64,000 nt of DNA from an uncultured Paracoccaceae bacterium (GTDB taxonomy: Bacteria > Pseudomonadota > Alphaproteobacteria > Rhodobacterales > Rhodobacteraceae), in assembly GCA_947497185.1 (NCBI GenBank), contig CANMFL010000006.1, positions 124,001 through 188,000 of the forward strand. Reading direction: 5' to 3'. The position numbers and the translations under genes were made by a program. The notes under the pieces were generated by a model, which was not told the DNA's origin, did no database searches, and was given only the letters and a program-made list of their open reading frames with translations. Positions 1 through 9,036 of the stretch are shown here, piece by piece. Position 1 is the first letter of the stretch. The number at the start of each line of letters is the position of its first letter.

Positions 1-1527
1 GCCCATCGCGGCCCTGATCCGGCGCAACAGGTTTTCGTTCACACCCAGCGGGGCACCCGACCCTGACGCCGTTTCCACCCCATCAATAGCACGGATCAAG
101 CGCGGCTCAATCGCGCGTCCCGTTGCCAAACGAGCCGTCATAATCGCCAGTTGCAGCGGCGATGACAGCACATAGCCCTGTCCAATCGACGCGTTCACGG
201 TATCGCCAATCCGCCAATCTTCGCCGCGCACGCGAGCTTTCCACTCCTTATCAGGGGCAAGGCCCGCAACCACAGCTGAGACCGGCAAATCATGCTTAAC
301 GCCAAGCCCGAAACGCCGCGCCATTTCGGCCATCTTATCAATGCCGACACGTTGCGAAATCTCGTAATAATAACAGTCGCAGGATTGCTTCAGGCTTTCG
401 TGCAGGTTGATATTCCCGTGCCCGCCACGTTTCCAACAGTGGAACCGCGTGCCGTAAACATCTGTATACCCTGGACAATAGACGGTTTCATCAACGCCGA
501 TGACACCTTCTTCCAATGCAGCCAGGGCCGTGACCATCTTGAACGTCGAACCGGGGGGATACGCACCTTGCACAGCTTTTGCAGCCAGCGGACGGTATTT
601 GTTTTCGTTAAGATCGGTCCAGTCTTTCACCGAAATACCGCGCACAAACAGGTTCGGGTCAAACGTCGGGGCAGAGGCAATCGCCCGCAAATCCCCGTCT
701 TCCAGATCAATCACAACCGCACCAGCACTTTCGCCATCAAGGCGGGCCTGCACGTAGCTCTGCAGATCAGCATCAATCGTCAGTTGCACGTCCTGACCGG
801 ACACACCCTGCTGCCGATCAAGTTCGCGCATCACGCGCCCAATCGCATTCACTTCGATGCGTTTGGTGCCAGCAGAGCCTCGCAAGGTGTGTTCCATTTT
901 GTTCTCAACACCGGTTTTGCCGATTTGGAACTTTGGAATCTGCAAAAGCGGGTCTTGATCGTCAATTTTGCTAAGATCATAGTCGCTGACCGGACCAACA
1001 TATCCCGTAACGTGGCCCAATTCAGCGCCCCACGGATACACGCGGCTCAGCCCCACTTCGGCGGTGATACCGGGCAGGGCGGGGGCGTTGATGTTGATCT
1101 TCGCCATATCTTCCCACGACAAGCGATCCGCAATCGTGACCTGCACAAAAGGCGAGCGTTTAAAAATGTCTTCTTTCGCCTTCGCAATTGTGTCCTCGGG
1201 GATATCAACGATAGTTAGCAATTTGGCTAACACTTCATCAACGTCACCCGCATCCTCGCGCACCATCACAACACGGTAGTTTTGTTCGTTATCCGCGATG
1301 GCCTTGCCGTTGCGATCGAAAACAAGACCACGGGCGGGCGGGATCAGACGGATGTTGATCCGGTTTTCCTCAGCCAGCAGGCGAAATTGATCGGCTTGCT
1401 CGACCTGCATCGACTGCAACCTGATCGCCAGTGCTGCGACGACAGACATCTGCACTCCACCCATAAGCATGGCGCGGCGGCTCATTTTACGGGTGGACCG
1501 GCCACCATCTTTTGCGGGCTTCTTCAT
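1..1527 (-). CDS. mrdA: Penicillin-binding protein 2 (PBP2), C-terminus cut by window edge
   Basis: Peptidoglycan DD-transpeptidase of the elongation machinery, anchored in the inner membrane. About 509 codons are visible on the minus strand; the C-terminus, including the KTG box, lies beyond base 1. After a basic N-terminus (MKKPAKDGG) there is one membrane segment, then the dimerisation/pedestal region. The active-site SxxK appears as STFK in GAYPPGSTFKMVTA, and the second motif appears as SCD in LKQSCDYYYYEIS, which is the usual PBP2 form. The ATG at 1527 overlaps the mreD stop in ATGA, so the gene is translationally coupled to mreD. It is the fourth gene of mreB-mreC-mreD-mrdA; rodA usually follows, outside this window. 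Family assignment is firm from motifs plus context. Confidence 0.95.
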   Translation of the reverse strand, partial: MKKPAKDGGRSTRKMSRRAMLMGGVQMSVVAALAIRLQSMQVEQADQFRLLAEENRINIRLIPPARGLVFDRNGKAIADNEQNYRVVMVREDAGDVDEVLAKLLTIVDIPEDTIAKAKEDIFKRSPFVQVTIADRLSWEDMAKININAPALPGITAEVGLSRVYPWGAELGHVTGYVGPVSDYDLSKIDDQDPLLQIPKFQIGKTGVENKMEHTLRGSAGTKRIEVNAIGRVMRELDRQQGVSGQDVQLTIDADLQSYVQARLDGESAGAVVIDLEDGDLRAIASAPTFDPNLFVRGISVKDWTDLNENKYRPLAAKAVQGAYPPGSTFKMVTALAALEEGVIGVDETVYCPGYTDVYGTRFHCWKRGGHGNINLHESLKQSCDCYYYEISQRVGIDKMAEMARRFGLGVKHDLPVSAVVAGLAPDKEWKARVRGEDWRIGDTVNASIGQGYVLSSPLQLAIMTARLATGRAIEPRLIRAIDGVETASGSGAPLGVNENLLRRIRAAMG

Positions 1528-2063
1528 AGGCGATGTCCCAAGCTATCGGTTTGTCCCGGCGCGGGGCGCGTTACACCAAAGATAAAGTGCGCGATCACAA
1601 CAACAAGCGGGTATATCAGGATTGTCATCATCATTTGGATCAACGTCAAACCCAAAGGCGGCTGCGGCGTCATCACAATCGCGAGTGCAAGACGGTACAC
1701 CAGCGTAATCATCACGACACCCACAGCAACCGTACCCCATTCCAGCATCAGCGGCATATTCCGCATTTTGCGCGCACGTCCGCGCAGCATTTCGGTCCCG
1801 ATAATCATTAATCCGGCCCACAACCCTGGCGGGCGTTGGAACAAAATATCGGCCAGCAAAAATAGTGCCGCAATCAAAATCACAGGGGCAAAGTCAGGAC
1901 GCCGCACAGCCCAAGCAAGCGTAACAGTCAGCATGAAATCAGGCGCGGGCCAGCTGTCCGGTCTTGTATCTAGCGGTAATAATTGGACAAAAATGATCGC
2001 GATCATCACTGTCGCAAATACTGCGCGGCCAATCCAGACTTGGGTTGTCGGGGTCTCAGCCAT
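1524..2063 (-). CDS. mreD: Rod shape-determining protein MreD
   Basis: Small integral membrane protein of the elongasome that links MreC, MreB and PBP2. It is 179 residues from the ATG at 2063 (MAETPTTQVW), with about five hydrophobic segments and charged loops, as expected for MreD. An ATG 60 bases upstream is in frame, but it would force a 68-base overlap with mreC. The 2063 start gives only an 8-base overlap and starts just before the first membrane helix, so I prefer it. The stop overlaps the mrdA start by 4 bases. MreD sequences diverge widely, so the call rests partly on position between mreC and mrdA. Confidence 0.9.
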   Translation of the reverse strand: MAETPTTQVWIGRAVFATVMIAIIFVQLLPLDTRPDSWPAPDFMLTVTLAWAVRRPDFAPVILIAALFLLADILFQRPPGLWAGLMIIGTEMLRGRARKMRNMPLMLEWGTVAVGVVMITLVYRLALAIVMTPQPPLGLTLIQMMMTILIYPLVVVIAHFIFGVTRPAPGQTDSLGHRL

Positions 2064-2967
2064 CTGTGGCCTCAGCTGTCGTATCCAACATGGGACCAAA
2101 AACGGGCGCGGGAATAGGGGCAAGCAACCCGCCCGGATCGTTTATAACTTCATGCCCTTGCGCACGCAGAACACGTAGGAATTTCAGCCGCTCATAATCC
2201 GCCGACAACCGGACCCGCAGCCGTCCATCGGTGCCACGTGCGACCTGTCCGACCTGCAAATCCGGTGGAAAAACACCACCATCGCCGGAGGTGACAACCA
2301 GATCACCGGGGGCCACAACATCAGCGTCATCCAGAAACTCGATTGGCGGGTTCAGCGTATTATCACCCGCCAAGATCGCACGTTGCCCCGACGGCTGAAC
2401 CGTCACAGGGATGCGGCTCGATGTATCCGTCAGCAAAATAACGCGGCTGATTTCCTGACCAACACCCGAAATCCGACCAACCAGTCCGATCCCGTCCATC
2501 GTCGCCCAACCATCCAGAATCCCGTCACGTGCTCCGACATTCAGCAGCACAGACTGGCGAAACGGCGACCCTGAATCCGTCATCACCACACCCGTCACAT
2601 AGGTCAACTGCGGGTCCAGCCGGACGTTATTCAAATCAAGCAGCTTCGCGTTTTCCTGCTGCAATTGTGCGGCGGCCTCTTTCCACGCTTTCATTTGCTG
2701 CAATTCGCGACGCAGATCGTTGTTTTGCTCGGCAAGCTGTTGATAGCTTTGGAAATCTTGGAATAGGTTCACAAGTCCCGTAACCGGTGCCAAGGCCCAG
2801 TCAAACGACGGCACAACGCGGTCAATGACCGACGCGCGGAACCGCTCTACGCGGGGGCTGTCGATCCGCCAGATCAGGAACAGCCCGAACAATGCCAACA
2901 CCAACAAGCCGACGAATAGACGGCGCATTGGCGTGACGTAGTCTTCTGAATGTCTATCGCGTGCCAC
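2056..2967 (-). CDS. mreC: Rod shape-determining protein MreC
   Basis: Periplasmic scaffold of the rod complex that binds PBP2 and bridges to MreB/MreD. It has 303 residues: a short cytoplasmic N-terminus, one transmembrane helix at about 15-34 (LFVGLLVLALFGLFLIW), a coiled coil at about 70-115 (rich in Q, L and E), then the double beta-barrel domain with the typical stretch LTYVTGVVMTDSGSPFRQS and a VTSGDGGVFPPDLQVG motif. The C-terminal tail is proline-rich. It starts 52 bases after mreB ends and overlaps mreD, so it belongs to the same transcription unit. Confidence 0.95.
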   Translation of the reverse strand: MARDRHSEDYVTPMRRLFVGLLVLALFGLFLIWRIDSPRVERFRASVIDRVVPSFDWALAPVTGLVNLFQDFQSYQQLAEQNNDLRRELQQMKAWKEAAAQLQQENAKLLDLNNVRLDPQLTYVTGVVMTDSGSPFRQSVLLNVGARDGILDGWATMDGIGLVGRISGVGQEISRVILLTDTSSRIPVTVQPSGQRAILAGDNTLNPPIEFLDDADVVAPGDLVVTSGDGGVFPPDLQVGQVARGTDGRLRVRLSADYERLKFLRVLRAQGHEVINDPGGLLAPIPAPVFGPMLDTTAEATDG

Positions 2968-3019
2968 GGGTAAAACTCACTCCGGTCAAGAACTGTGACC
3001 GTGCCGGACGTTGGGCAGA

Positions 3020-4456
<1,437 letters not shown>

Positions 4457-6019
4457 TTAGACGCCGACGTCTTTGTAGCTGACGCCTTTAATGTCTTCGC
4501 CCGGTGCGGACTTTTCGCGGCGGACGATCAGGCGGTTCAACGCGTTGATATAGGCCTTCGCACTGGCAACAACCGTGTCGGTATCGGCGGACGTCCCCGT
4601 GGCGATGCGGCCTTCTTCTTCCATCCGCACAGAGACGGTGGCTTGCGCATCGGTGCCTTCGGTCACGGCGTTCACTTGATACAATTGCAGACGAGCCGTG
4701 TGTTCAAACAATGCCTTCACAGCGTTAAATGTCGCATCAACAGGACCATCACCTGTCGCCGTGACCTCGTGAACGTCGCCATCAATTTCCAACGCCATCT
4801 TCGCTTCTTGCGGCCCATCAGTACCACAAACCACACGCAAAGATTTCAACTTCAAACGGTCCTCAACAGCGTCGTTTTGTTGAATCAAAGCCAGCAAGTC
4901 GTCGTCGAACACTTCCTTCTTGCGATCTGCGAGGTCTTTAAACCGCACAAACAAGTCCTTCAGTTCATTGTCGGCAACATCATAACCCAATTCGGCCAGC
5001 TTCGCGCGCAACGCAGCACGACCCGAATGTTTGCCCAATGGCAAAGACGTACCAGCCAAACCTACATCCTCAGGACGCATGATCTCGAACGTTTCAGCGT
5101 TCTTCAGCATGCCATCTTGGTGAATGCCGCTTTCGTGGGCAAAGGCATTTTTACCAACAATCGCCTTGTTATACTGAACGGCAAAGCCAGAAACAGTCGC
5201 GACGCGGCGCGAGATATGCATGATTTTGCGCGTGTCGATCTGCGTTTCATACGGCATAATATCGCCGCGAATTTTCAACGCCATGACGACTTCTTCAAGC
5301 GCCGTATTACCCGCCCGCTCGCCCAAGCCGTTGATGGTACACTCAATCTGACGCGCACCACCTTCAACAGCGGCCAGCGAGTTTGCCGTCGCCATGCCCA
5401 GGTCATTGTGGCAATGCGTGGCGAAAATCACGTCGTCAGCACCGGGCACCTTGTTGATTAACATACGGATCAAATCGGCGCTTTCCACAGGGGCGGTATA
5501 GCCAACTGTATCAGGCACGTTAATCGTCGTAGCACCTGCCTTGATCGCGATTTCAACGGTGCGGCACAGGTAATCTTCCTCGGTACGGGTGGCATCCATC
5601 GGCGACCATTGCACGTTATCGCAGAGGTTCCGCGCGTGTGTGACCGTGTCGTGAATCCGTTCTGCCATCTCGTCCATGGTCAGGTTCGGAATAGCGCGGT
5701 GCAGTGGCGATGTGCCGATAAACGTATGAATACGTGGGGATTTCGCGTGTTTGATCGCCTCCCAGCAACGGTCGATGTCTTTGAAATTCGCGCGGGCTAA
5801 ACCGCAAATCGTAGACGTCTTGGCAAGACGCGAAATCTCGGACACCGCGTTGAAATCACCTGCAGAGGCAATCGGGAAACCGGCTTCGATAATATCGACG
5901 CCCATTTCGTCCAGCAATTCCGCGATTTCCAGTTTTTCGGCGTGCGTCATCGTCGCGCCAGGGGATTGTTCACCGTCACGCAATGTGGTGTCGAAGATCA
6001 GAACTTTCTGTTTTGTCAT
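4457..6019 (-). CDS. leuA: 2-isopropylmalate synthase
   Basis: Condenses acetyl-CoA with 2-ketoisovalerate, the first committed step of leucine synthesis. It has 520 residues. The N-terminal TIM barrel opens with the DTTLRDGEQSPG motif, in which R and D contact substrate and metal; the metal ligands HCHNDLG follow. The last 130 residues or so form the regulatory LeuA dimer domain that senses leucine. A TTG 18 bases upstream is in frame, but AAAAGGAAC sits 6-8 bases before the ATG at 6019, which fixes the start. The upstream cupin gene ends 14 bases before it. A leucine-rich leader peptide lies further upstream (6457-6537), suggesting control by leucyl-tRNA supply in addition to feedback inhibition. 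Confidence 0.97.
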   Translation of the reverse strand: MTKQKVLIFDTTLRDGEQSPGATMTHAEKLEIAELLDEMGVDIIEAGFPIASAGDFNAVSEISRLAKTSTICGLARANFKDIDRCWEAIKHAKSPRIHTFIGTSPLHRAIPNLTMDEMAERIHDTVTHARNLCDNVQWSPMDATRTEEDYLCRTVEIAIKAGATTINVPDTVGYTAPVESADLIRMLINKVPGADDVIFATHCHNDLGMATANSLAAVEGGARQIECTINGLGERAGNTALEEVVMALKIRGDIMPYETQIDTRKIMHISRRVATVSGFAVQYNKAIVGKNAFAHESGIHQDGMLKNAETFEIMRPEDVGLAGTSLPLGKHSGRAALRAKLAELGYDVADNELKDLFVRFKDLADRKKEVFDDDLLALIQQNDAVEDRLKLKSLRVVCGTDGPQEAKMALEIDGDVHEVTATGDGPVDATFNAVKALFEHTARLQLYQVNAVTEGTDAQATVSVRMEEEGRIATGTSADTDTVVASAKAYINALNRLIVRREKSAPGEDIKGVSYKDVGV

Positions 6020-6033
6020 CGGTCTGTTCCTTT

Positions 6034-6390
6034 TCAAATCTTGTCTTTGGCGGCGGGCGAACGCCCTGAATCGCCGGAATTAGGTTCACCTGCGGGCTCG
6101 ATCAACAGGACTTGGGCTTCTTGGGCAGCACGCGGGCGGTGTATCTGACCTTTGGGGACGATCACAAGCTCACCGGGACCAAATGTGACGCTATCCGCGT
6201 CGTCATAGTCCATGGTGACATGCCCGCTGACGACGAGAAAGAAATCATCAGTGTGGTCGTGTTTGTGAAAGGGGAATTCGCCCTGAAACTTAACCACCAT
6301 CACGTCGTTTTCGTTGTAGGTGGCGACAACCTTGGGGTCCCAATGGGTGTCAAATAGCGCAAGTTTCTGCGCCAAATTTACGGGTATCAT
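6034..6390 (-). CDS. Small cupin-domain protein cotranscribed with leuA
   Basis: Single-domain cupin of 118 residues, probably cytoplasmic. The first cupin motif is visible as EFPFHKHDHTDDFFLVVSGH (three H plus E/D type metal ligands), and the second as GPGELVIVPKGQIHRP with the conserved late histidine. The C-terminal tail is short and charged. AGGAAAA is 7 bases upstream of the ATG. It sits between the leucine leader peptide and leuA, only 14 bases from leuA, so it is very likely in the same operon. Cupins of this size can be isomerases, dioxygenases or metal sensors; the substrate cannot be told from sequence. Confidence 0.85.
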   Translation of the reverse strand: MIPVNLAQKLALFDTHWDPKVVATYNENDVMVVKFQGEFPFHKHDHTDDFFLVVSGHVTMDYDDADSVTFGPGELVIVPKGQIHRPRAAQEAQVLLIEPAGEPNSGDSGRSPAAKDKI

Positions 6391-6430
6391 TATGTTTTCC
6401 TAGCTTTGCGTGTCTTGGCGCTGGTCACCC

Positions 6431-6510
6431 CTGAGCGGTCGCGCCGGATGGCACGCTCAGAGGCAGCTAAGTAGGAGAACGGCGCAAGCCAAACGCGCAG
6501 TCGGCGCGTC
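6431..6510 (-). promoter_or_regulatory. Candidate leucine attenuator (alternative RNA hairpins)
   Basis: On the minus strand the leader peptide stop codon lies in the left arm of an inverted repeat, CTGAGCG (6454-6460) with CGCTCAG (6431-6437). Inside its loop, CGGCGCGAC (6438-6446) can instead pair with GACGCGCCG (6502-6510), which is in codons 10-12 of the leader peptide. The two pairings exclude each other, as expected for ribosome-position-dependent attenuation. No uridine run follows the late hairpin, so the mechanism (transcription end, Rho access or translation) is open. Confidence 0.55.
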
Positions 6511-6537
6511 AAAAGTGATATGTGCGGTTCTATCCAT
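6457..6537 (-). CDS. Putative leucine-rich leader peptide of the cupin-leuA operon
   Basis: A 26-codon frame starting ATG at 6537 (an in-frame ATG at 6549 would give 30 codons). It reads MDRTAHITF... and ends in ARLACAVLLLSCL, so five of the last eleven residues are leucine, using codons TTG, CTC, CTA, CTT and CTC. The stop is embedded in the left arm of a hairpin, and 66 bases separate it from the cupin ATG. No strong ribosome site is visible. Leucine-coded leader peptides are the hallmark of leu operon attenuation in enterobacteria and have been predicted in alphaproteobacteria. I infer the same here from composition, position and the competing hairpins. Confidence 0.6.
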   Translation of the reverse strand: MDRTAHITFDAPTARLACAVLLLSCL

Positions 6538-6582
6538 AAGGCGGACCATACATCAGTCGGAGTTAATGAAAAGTATTTTTTT

Positions 6583-6604
6583 GAGTTGTTATGGCGAAAT
6601 GAAG
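6583..6604 (+). repeat. 22-bp dispersed repeat, copy 1
   Basis: Perfect 22-base match (GAGTTGTTATGG then CGAAATGAAG) to 27658-27679. Both copies are intergenic. Copy 1 lies about 45 bases upstream of the leader peptide start on the minus strand, where a promoter would be expected. Function unknown. Confidence 0.7.
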
Positions 6605-6761
6605 ATCGGGGCGGGGCGCGTCCAATATGCCCAGCGAAATTGGCGAAAATGTTGGAATTAGGAAAGTAATGACGACATTGCTCTTCATTTTCAGAAATAA
6701 ATGTTCGTTTTGTGCAAGCTATGTTGTCCCAATAGCGCGTTCATTTCCATGTGATCTATGG

Positions 6762-6789
6762 TTGGGCTTTTCGTCGCTGGTGATATGGT
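6762..6789 (+). promoter_or_regulatory. Possible sigma-70-like promoter of the redoxin gene
   Basis: TTGGGC (6762-6767), 16-base spacer, TATGGT (6784-6789), about 27 bases before the ATG at 6817. The -10 matches consensus at four of six positions. A guess from spacing and sequence only. Confidence 0.3.
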
Positions 6790-6816
6790 AGCGCTAACCA
6801 AAACAAAGGAACCCCG

Positions 6817-7332
6817 ATGACGCACCCTAAACCAGCCGTAGGCATTGCAGTGCCTGAAATGAAATTCGCCAAAGTCGGCGGCGGAGAGCTGACCTTTGGC
6901 GGCACCAAAGACCGTTGGTCGCTACTGGTCGTCTATCGTGGCAAACATTGCCCGCGTTGCAAGCGTTACCTGAGCAAATTCAATGATATGTTGTCCGACT
7001 GGACCGACATCATGGACGTGATGGTTGTATCCGCTGACACCGCCGAGCGGGCGCAATCTGATGTCGCGGAATTTGGGTGGAAGTTTGATGTGGGCTACGG
7101 CATGACCGAGCCGCAGATGCGCCAACTGGGTCTTTATGTATCTGATCCGCTGTCCGAAGCTGAAACAACGACACGCTTCGCCGAGCCTGGCACATATGCG
7201 CTGCGTCCGAATGGCGAATTGATGCTGGTTGATATCTCGAACGGCCCTGCGTCGCGCCCTGATCTGGACGAGCTGCTGGATGGCATGCGCTTCAACATCG
7301 ACAAAGATCGGCCCGTGCGCGGAACTGCTTGA
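6817..7332 (+). CDS. Peroxiredoxin-like (AhpC/TSA superfamily) thioredoxin-fold protein
   Basis: 171 residues with a thioredoxin fold; the stretch LLVVYRGKHCPRCKRYLSKF carries a CxxC at about 46-49 in the position of the peroxiredoxin active site. The rest follows the peroxiredoxin-like family pattern (VVSADTAERAQSDV, then a predicted edge strand and RPNGELMLVDISNGPASRPDLDELL). No signal peptide, so cytoplasmic. Thiol peroxidase or disulfide reductase activity is inferred from family, not shown. AAAGGAA lies 8 bases before the ATG. It stands alone, ending at a bidirectional terminator shared with the MORN gene. Confidence 0.8.
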   Translation: MTHPKPAVGIAVPEMKFAKVGGGELTFGGTKDRWSLLVVYRGKHCPRCKRYLSKFNDMLSDWTDIMDVMVVSADTAERAQSDVAEFGWKFDVGYGMTEPQMRQLGLYVSDPLSEAETTTRFAEPGTYALRPNGELMLVDISNGPASRPDLDELLDGMRFNIDKDRPVRGTA

Positions 7333-7344
7333 TTTTAAACGTCC

Positions 7345-7370
7345 AAAGGGCAGCGATTTCGCTGCCCTTT
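7345..7370. terminator. Bidirectional terminator between redoxin and MORN genes
   Basis: AAAGGGCAGC, 6-base loop, GCTGCCCTTT: a perfect 10-bp stem with A/T ends on both sides, 12 bases after the redoxin stop and 20 bases after the MORN stop. It can serve both convergent genes. Confidence 0.85.
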
Positions 7371-7389
7371 GATATTAAATTGCGATGAT

Positions 7390-8850
7390 TTACTCAGCCG
7401 CTGGTGCCTCTTCGGCATCCGGATCTTCGGCATCCGGTTCTTCAACCTCTGGTTCCGGCGCCAATGCCCCATCTTCCCATTGCCCTGAAATCTCTTGGCC
7501 TGACGCATAGCGCATTGTGCCGATGCCTTGTCTGCGGCCGCTTTCAAACTGGCCTTCGTAGACGTCGCCGTTGGCATAGGTCGCCACACCTTCACCGTTG
7601 ATTTCACCCTCGGACCACATGCCCGTATAGGTGAAGCCGTCGGGCAGGGTGATTGTCCCGGTCCCGTCGCGTTGGCCGTCAACGAACGTACCTTCGTAGA
7701 TCGTACCGTCCGCATATGTCGCTTTGCCGTTGCCGTTGCGCTGACCTTCGACCCATTCGCCTTCGTAGATATAACCGTCGGGGTAGGTCATTTTGCCTGT
7801 GCCGTGGTTCTTGGCGTTCAGGAATTCGCCTTCATAAACAAGACCGTTTGCAAATGTCGCGATGCCGCTGCCGTTGATGACGCCTTTTTCCCAGTCGCCT
7901 TCGTAGGTTGAACCATCGGCATACGTGATTTTGCCCACACCGTCTGCCAAGTCGGCGGAAAACGTGCCTGTATAGACTGATCCATCCGGATACGTGACTT
8001 CGCCAGCGCCGTCGTTTTGGCCATCGACCCAAGTGCCAACGTATTTGTATCCCTGCGTATCAGTGAACGTCCCCTGACCGCTGCGCACATCATCGACAAA
8101 GCCGCCCTCGTAGACATCACCGTTAGCATAGGTCACTTTGCCTTCGCCCTGACGGCGACCCGCGACCAGCGCGCCTTCGTAAACATCGCCATTGGGTTGC
8201 TCTAACCGACCGACACCTTCGATCTGACCGTCGACCCACGCACCTGCGTAGACAAGGCCATCAGTGGTGGTCAGCGTCCCGATCCCGTCGCGTTCGCCAG
8301 CTTTCAGGTTGCCTTCGTAGACAGCACCATCGGGGTAGGTGACTTTACCTTCACCTTCTTTGACGCCGTTGATCCATGGACCCTCGTACATGTAACCGTT
8401 TTCGCTGCGCATCGTACCTGTGCCGTGATGCTGCCCGTTGCGAAATTCGCCTTCGTAAACAACGCCATTCGCGTAGGTGATGATCCCTTGACCCGTGATA
8501 TTGCCGTCGGCCCAGTCACCCTCGTAGGTGCCGCCATCGACGTACGTAATCTTGCCGGTGCCCTCGGGTTTGCCGTTCGCAAACGTCCCCTCGTAGATTG
8601 ATCCGTTCGGGAAGGTCGCCGTGCCCGTGCCGCGGATTTCACCGTCGATCCATTCGCCCGTGTATTCATATCCATTAGGTAACCGATACGTGCCTTGACC
8701 ATGCTGCTTGCCGTCGCGGAATTCGCCCTCGTAGACACCACCATCGTCGTATTGCTTTGTTTGGGTTTGCGCATGCGTGGCACCCGATAAGGTGACCCCC
8801 AAACCAAGTGTAAGTGCGATTGCTGTGCCTTTTGGCCATCCGAACATCAT
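7390..8850 (-). CDS. Secreted MORN-repeat protein, about 19 repeats
   Basis: 486 residues. Signal peptide at about 1-27 (ALTLGLGVTLSGATHAQ, likely cut after HAQ), then an almost gapless array of 23-residue MORN units of the form YxDGxxYEGxWxxGxxxGxGxxT from about residue 35 to 465, then an acidic, proline-rich tail (EPEVEEPDAEDPD and onward). MORN arrays form long curved beta sheets that bind lipids or partner proteins; in bacteria the role is mostly unknown. No catalytic domain is visible, so a structural or surface-binding role in the periplasm or outside is inferred. The array shows a higher-order duplication: units 1-9 match units 10-18 in order. It is divergent from nadE, with an inverted repeat at 8885-8901 upstream. 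Confidence 0.9.
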   Translation of the reverse strand: MMFGWPKGTAIALTLGLGVTLSGATHAQTQTKQYDDGGVYEGEFRDGKQHGQGTYRLPNGYEYTGEWIDGEIRGTGTATFPNGSIYEGTFANGKPEGTGKITYVDGGTYEGDWADGNITGQGIITYANGVVYEGEFRNGQHHGTGTMRSENGYMYEGPWINGVKEGEGKVTYPDGAVYEGNLKAGERDGIGTLTTTDGLVYAGAWVDGQIEGVGRLEQPNGDVYEGALVAGRRQGEGKVTYANGDVYEGGFVDDVRSGQGTFTDTQGYKYVGTWVDGQNDGAGEVTYPDGSVYTGTFSADLADGVGKITYADGSTYEGDWEKGVINGSGIATFANGLVYEGEFLNAKNHGTGKMTYPDGYIYEGEWVEGQRNGNGKATYADGTIYEGTFVDGQRDGTGTITLPDGFTYTGMWSEGEINGEGVATYANGDVYEGQFESGRRQGIGTMRYASGQEISGQWEDGALAPEPEVEEPDAEDPDAEEAPAAE

Positions 8851-8884
8851 CTAGGTTTCCTGTCTCGTGCTCTTGGTTTTGTCT

Positions 8885-8901
8885 GAAGTTAACCTAACTT
8901 C
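8885..8901. promoter_or_regulatory. Inverted repeat upstream of MORN gene (operator candidate)
   Basis: GAAGTTA-ACC-TAACTTC, a perfect 7-bp dyad spaced by 3 bases, 35 bases upstream of the MORN gene start and 136 bases before nadE. Size and spacing fit a dimeric repressor site. No known regulator recognised. Confidence 0.4.
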
Positions 8902-9036
8902 CCTGAATCGAACAATCATTAATCAGTGTCATGGCAATTGTGAGATCGCTCTGGGGCATCCGTGTGACGTGCATATCATCTTTCCTTGCGGCGGGATTCT
9001 GCTACATCGGGGCTGGACCCAAGAGGGGAATGCACG

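Larger units (their letters stand above)
6391..6816. other. 426-base divergent intergenic region (cupin-leuA / redoxin)
   Basis: Holds the leucine leader peptide and attenuator candidate (6431-6537, minus), one copy of a 22-bp repeat (6583-6604), and a possible promoter for the redoxin gene (6762-6789). The part from about 6560 to 6800 is AT-richer than its surroundings. An 83-codon plus-strand frame (6410-6661) runs antisense to the leader; it has no ribosome site and no recognisable domain, so I do not call it. Confidence 0.6.

Noticed and set aside
292..1218. 308-codon plus-strand frame
   Set aside because: Antisense to the PBP2 coding region, no ribosome site, and the opposite strand carries all PBP2 motifs.
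4643..5461. 272-codon plus-strand frame
   Set aside because: Antisense to leuA; the product has no recognisable domain.
6410..6661. 83-codon plus-strand frame in the leuA/redoxin gap
   Set aside because: No ribosome site, odd composition, and antisense to the leucine leader.
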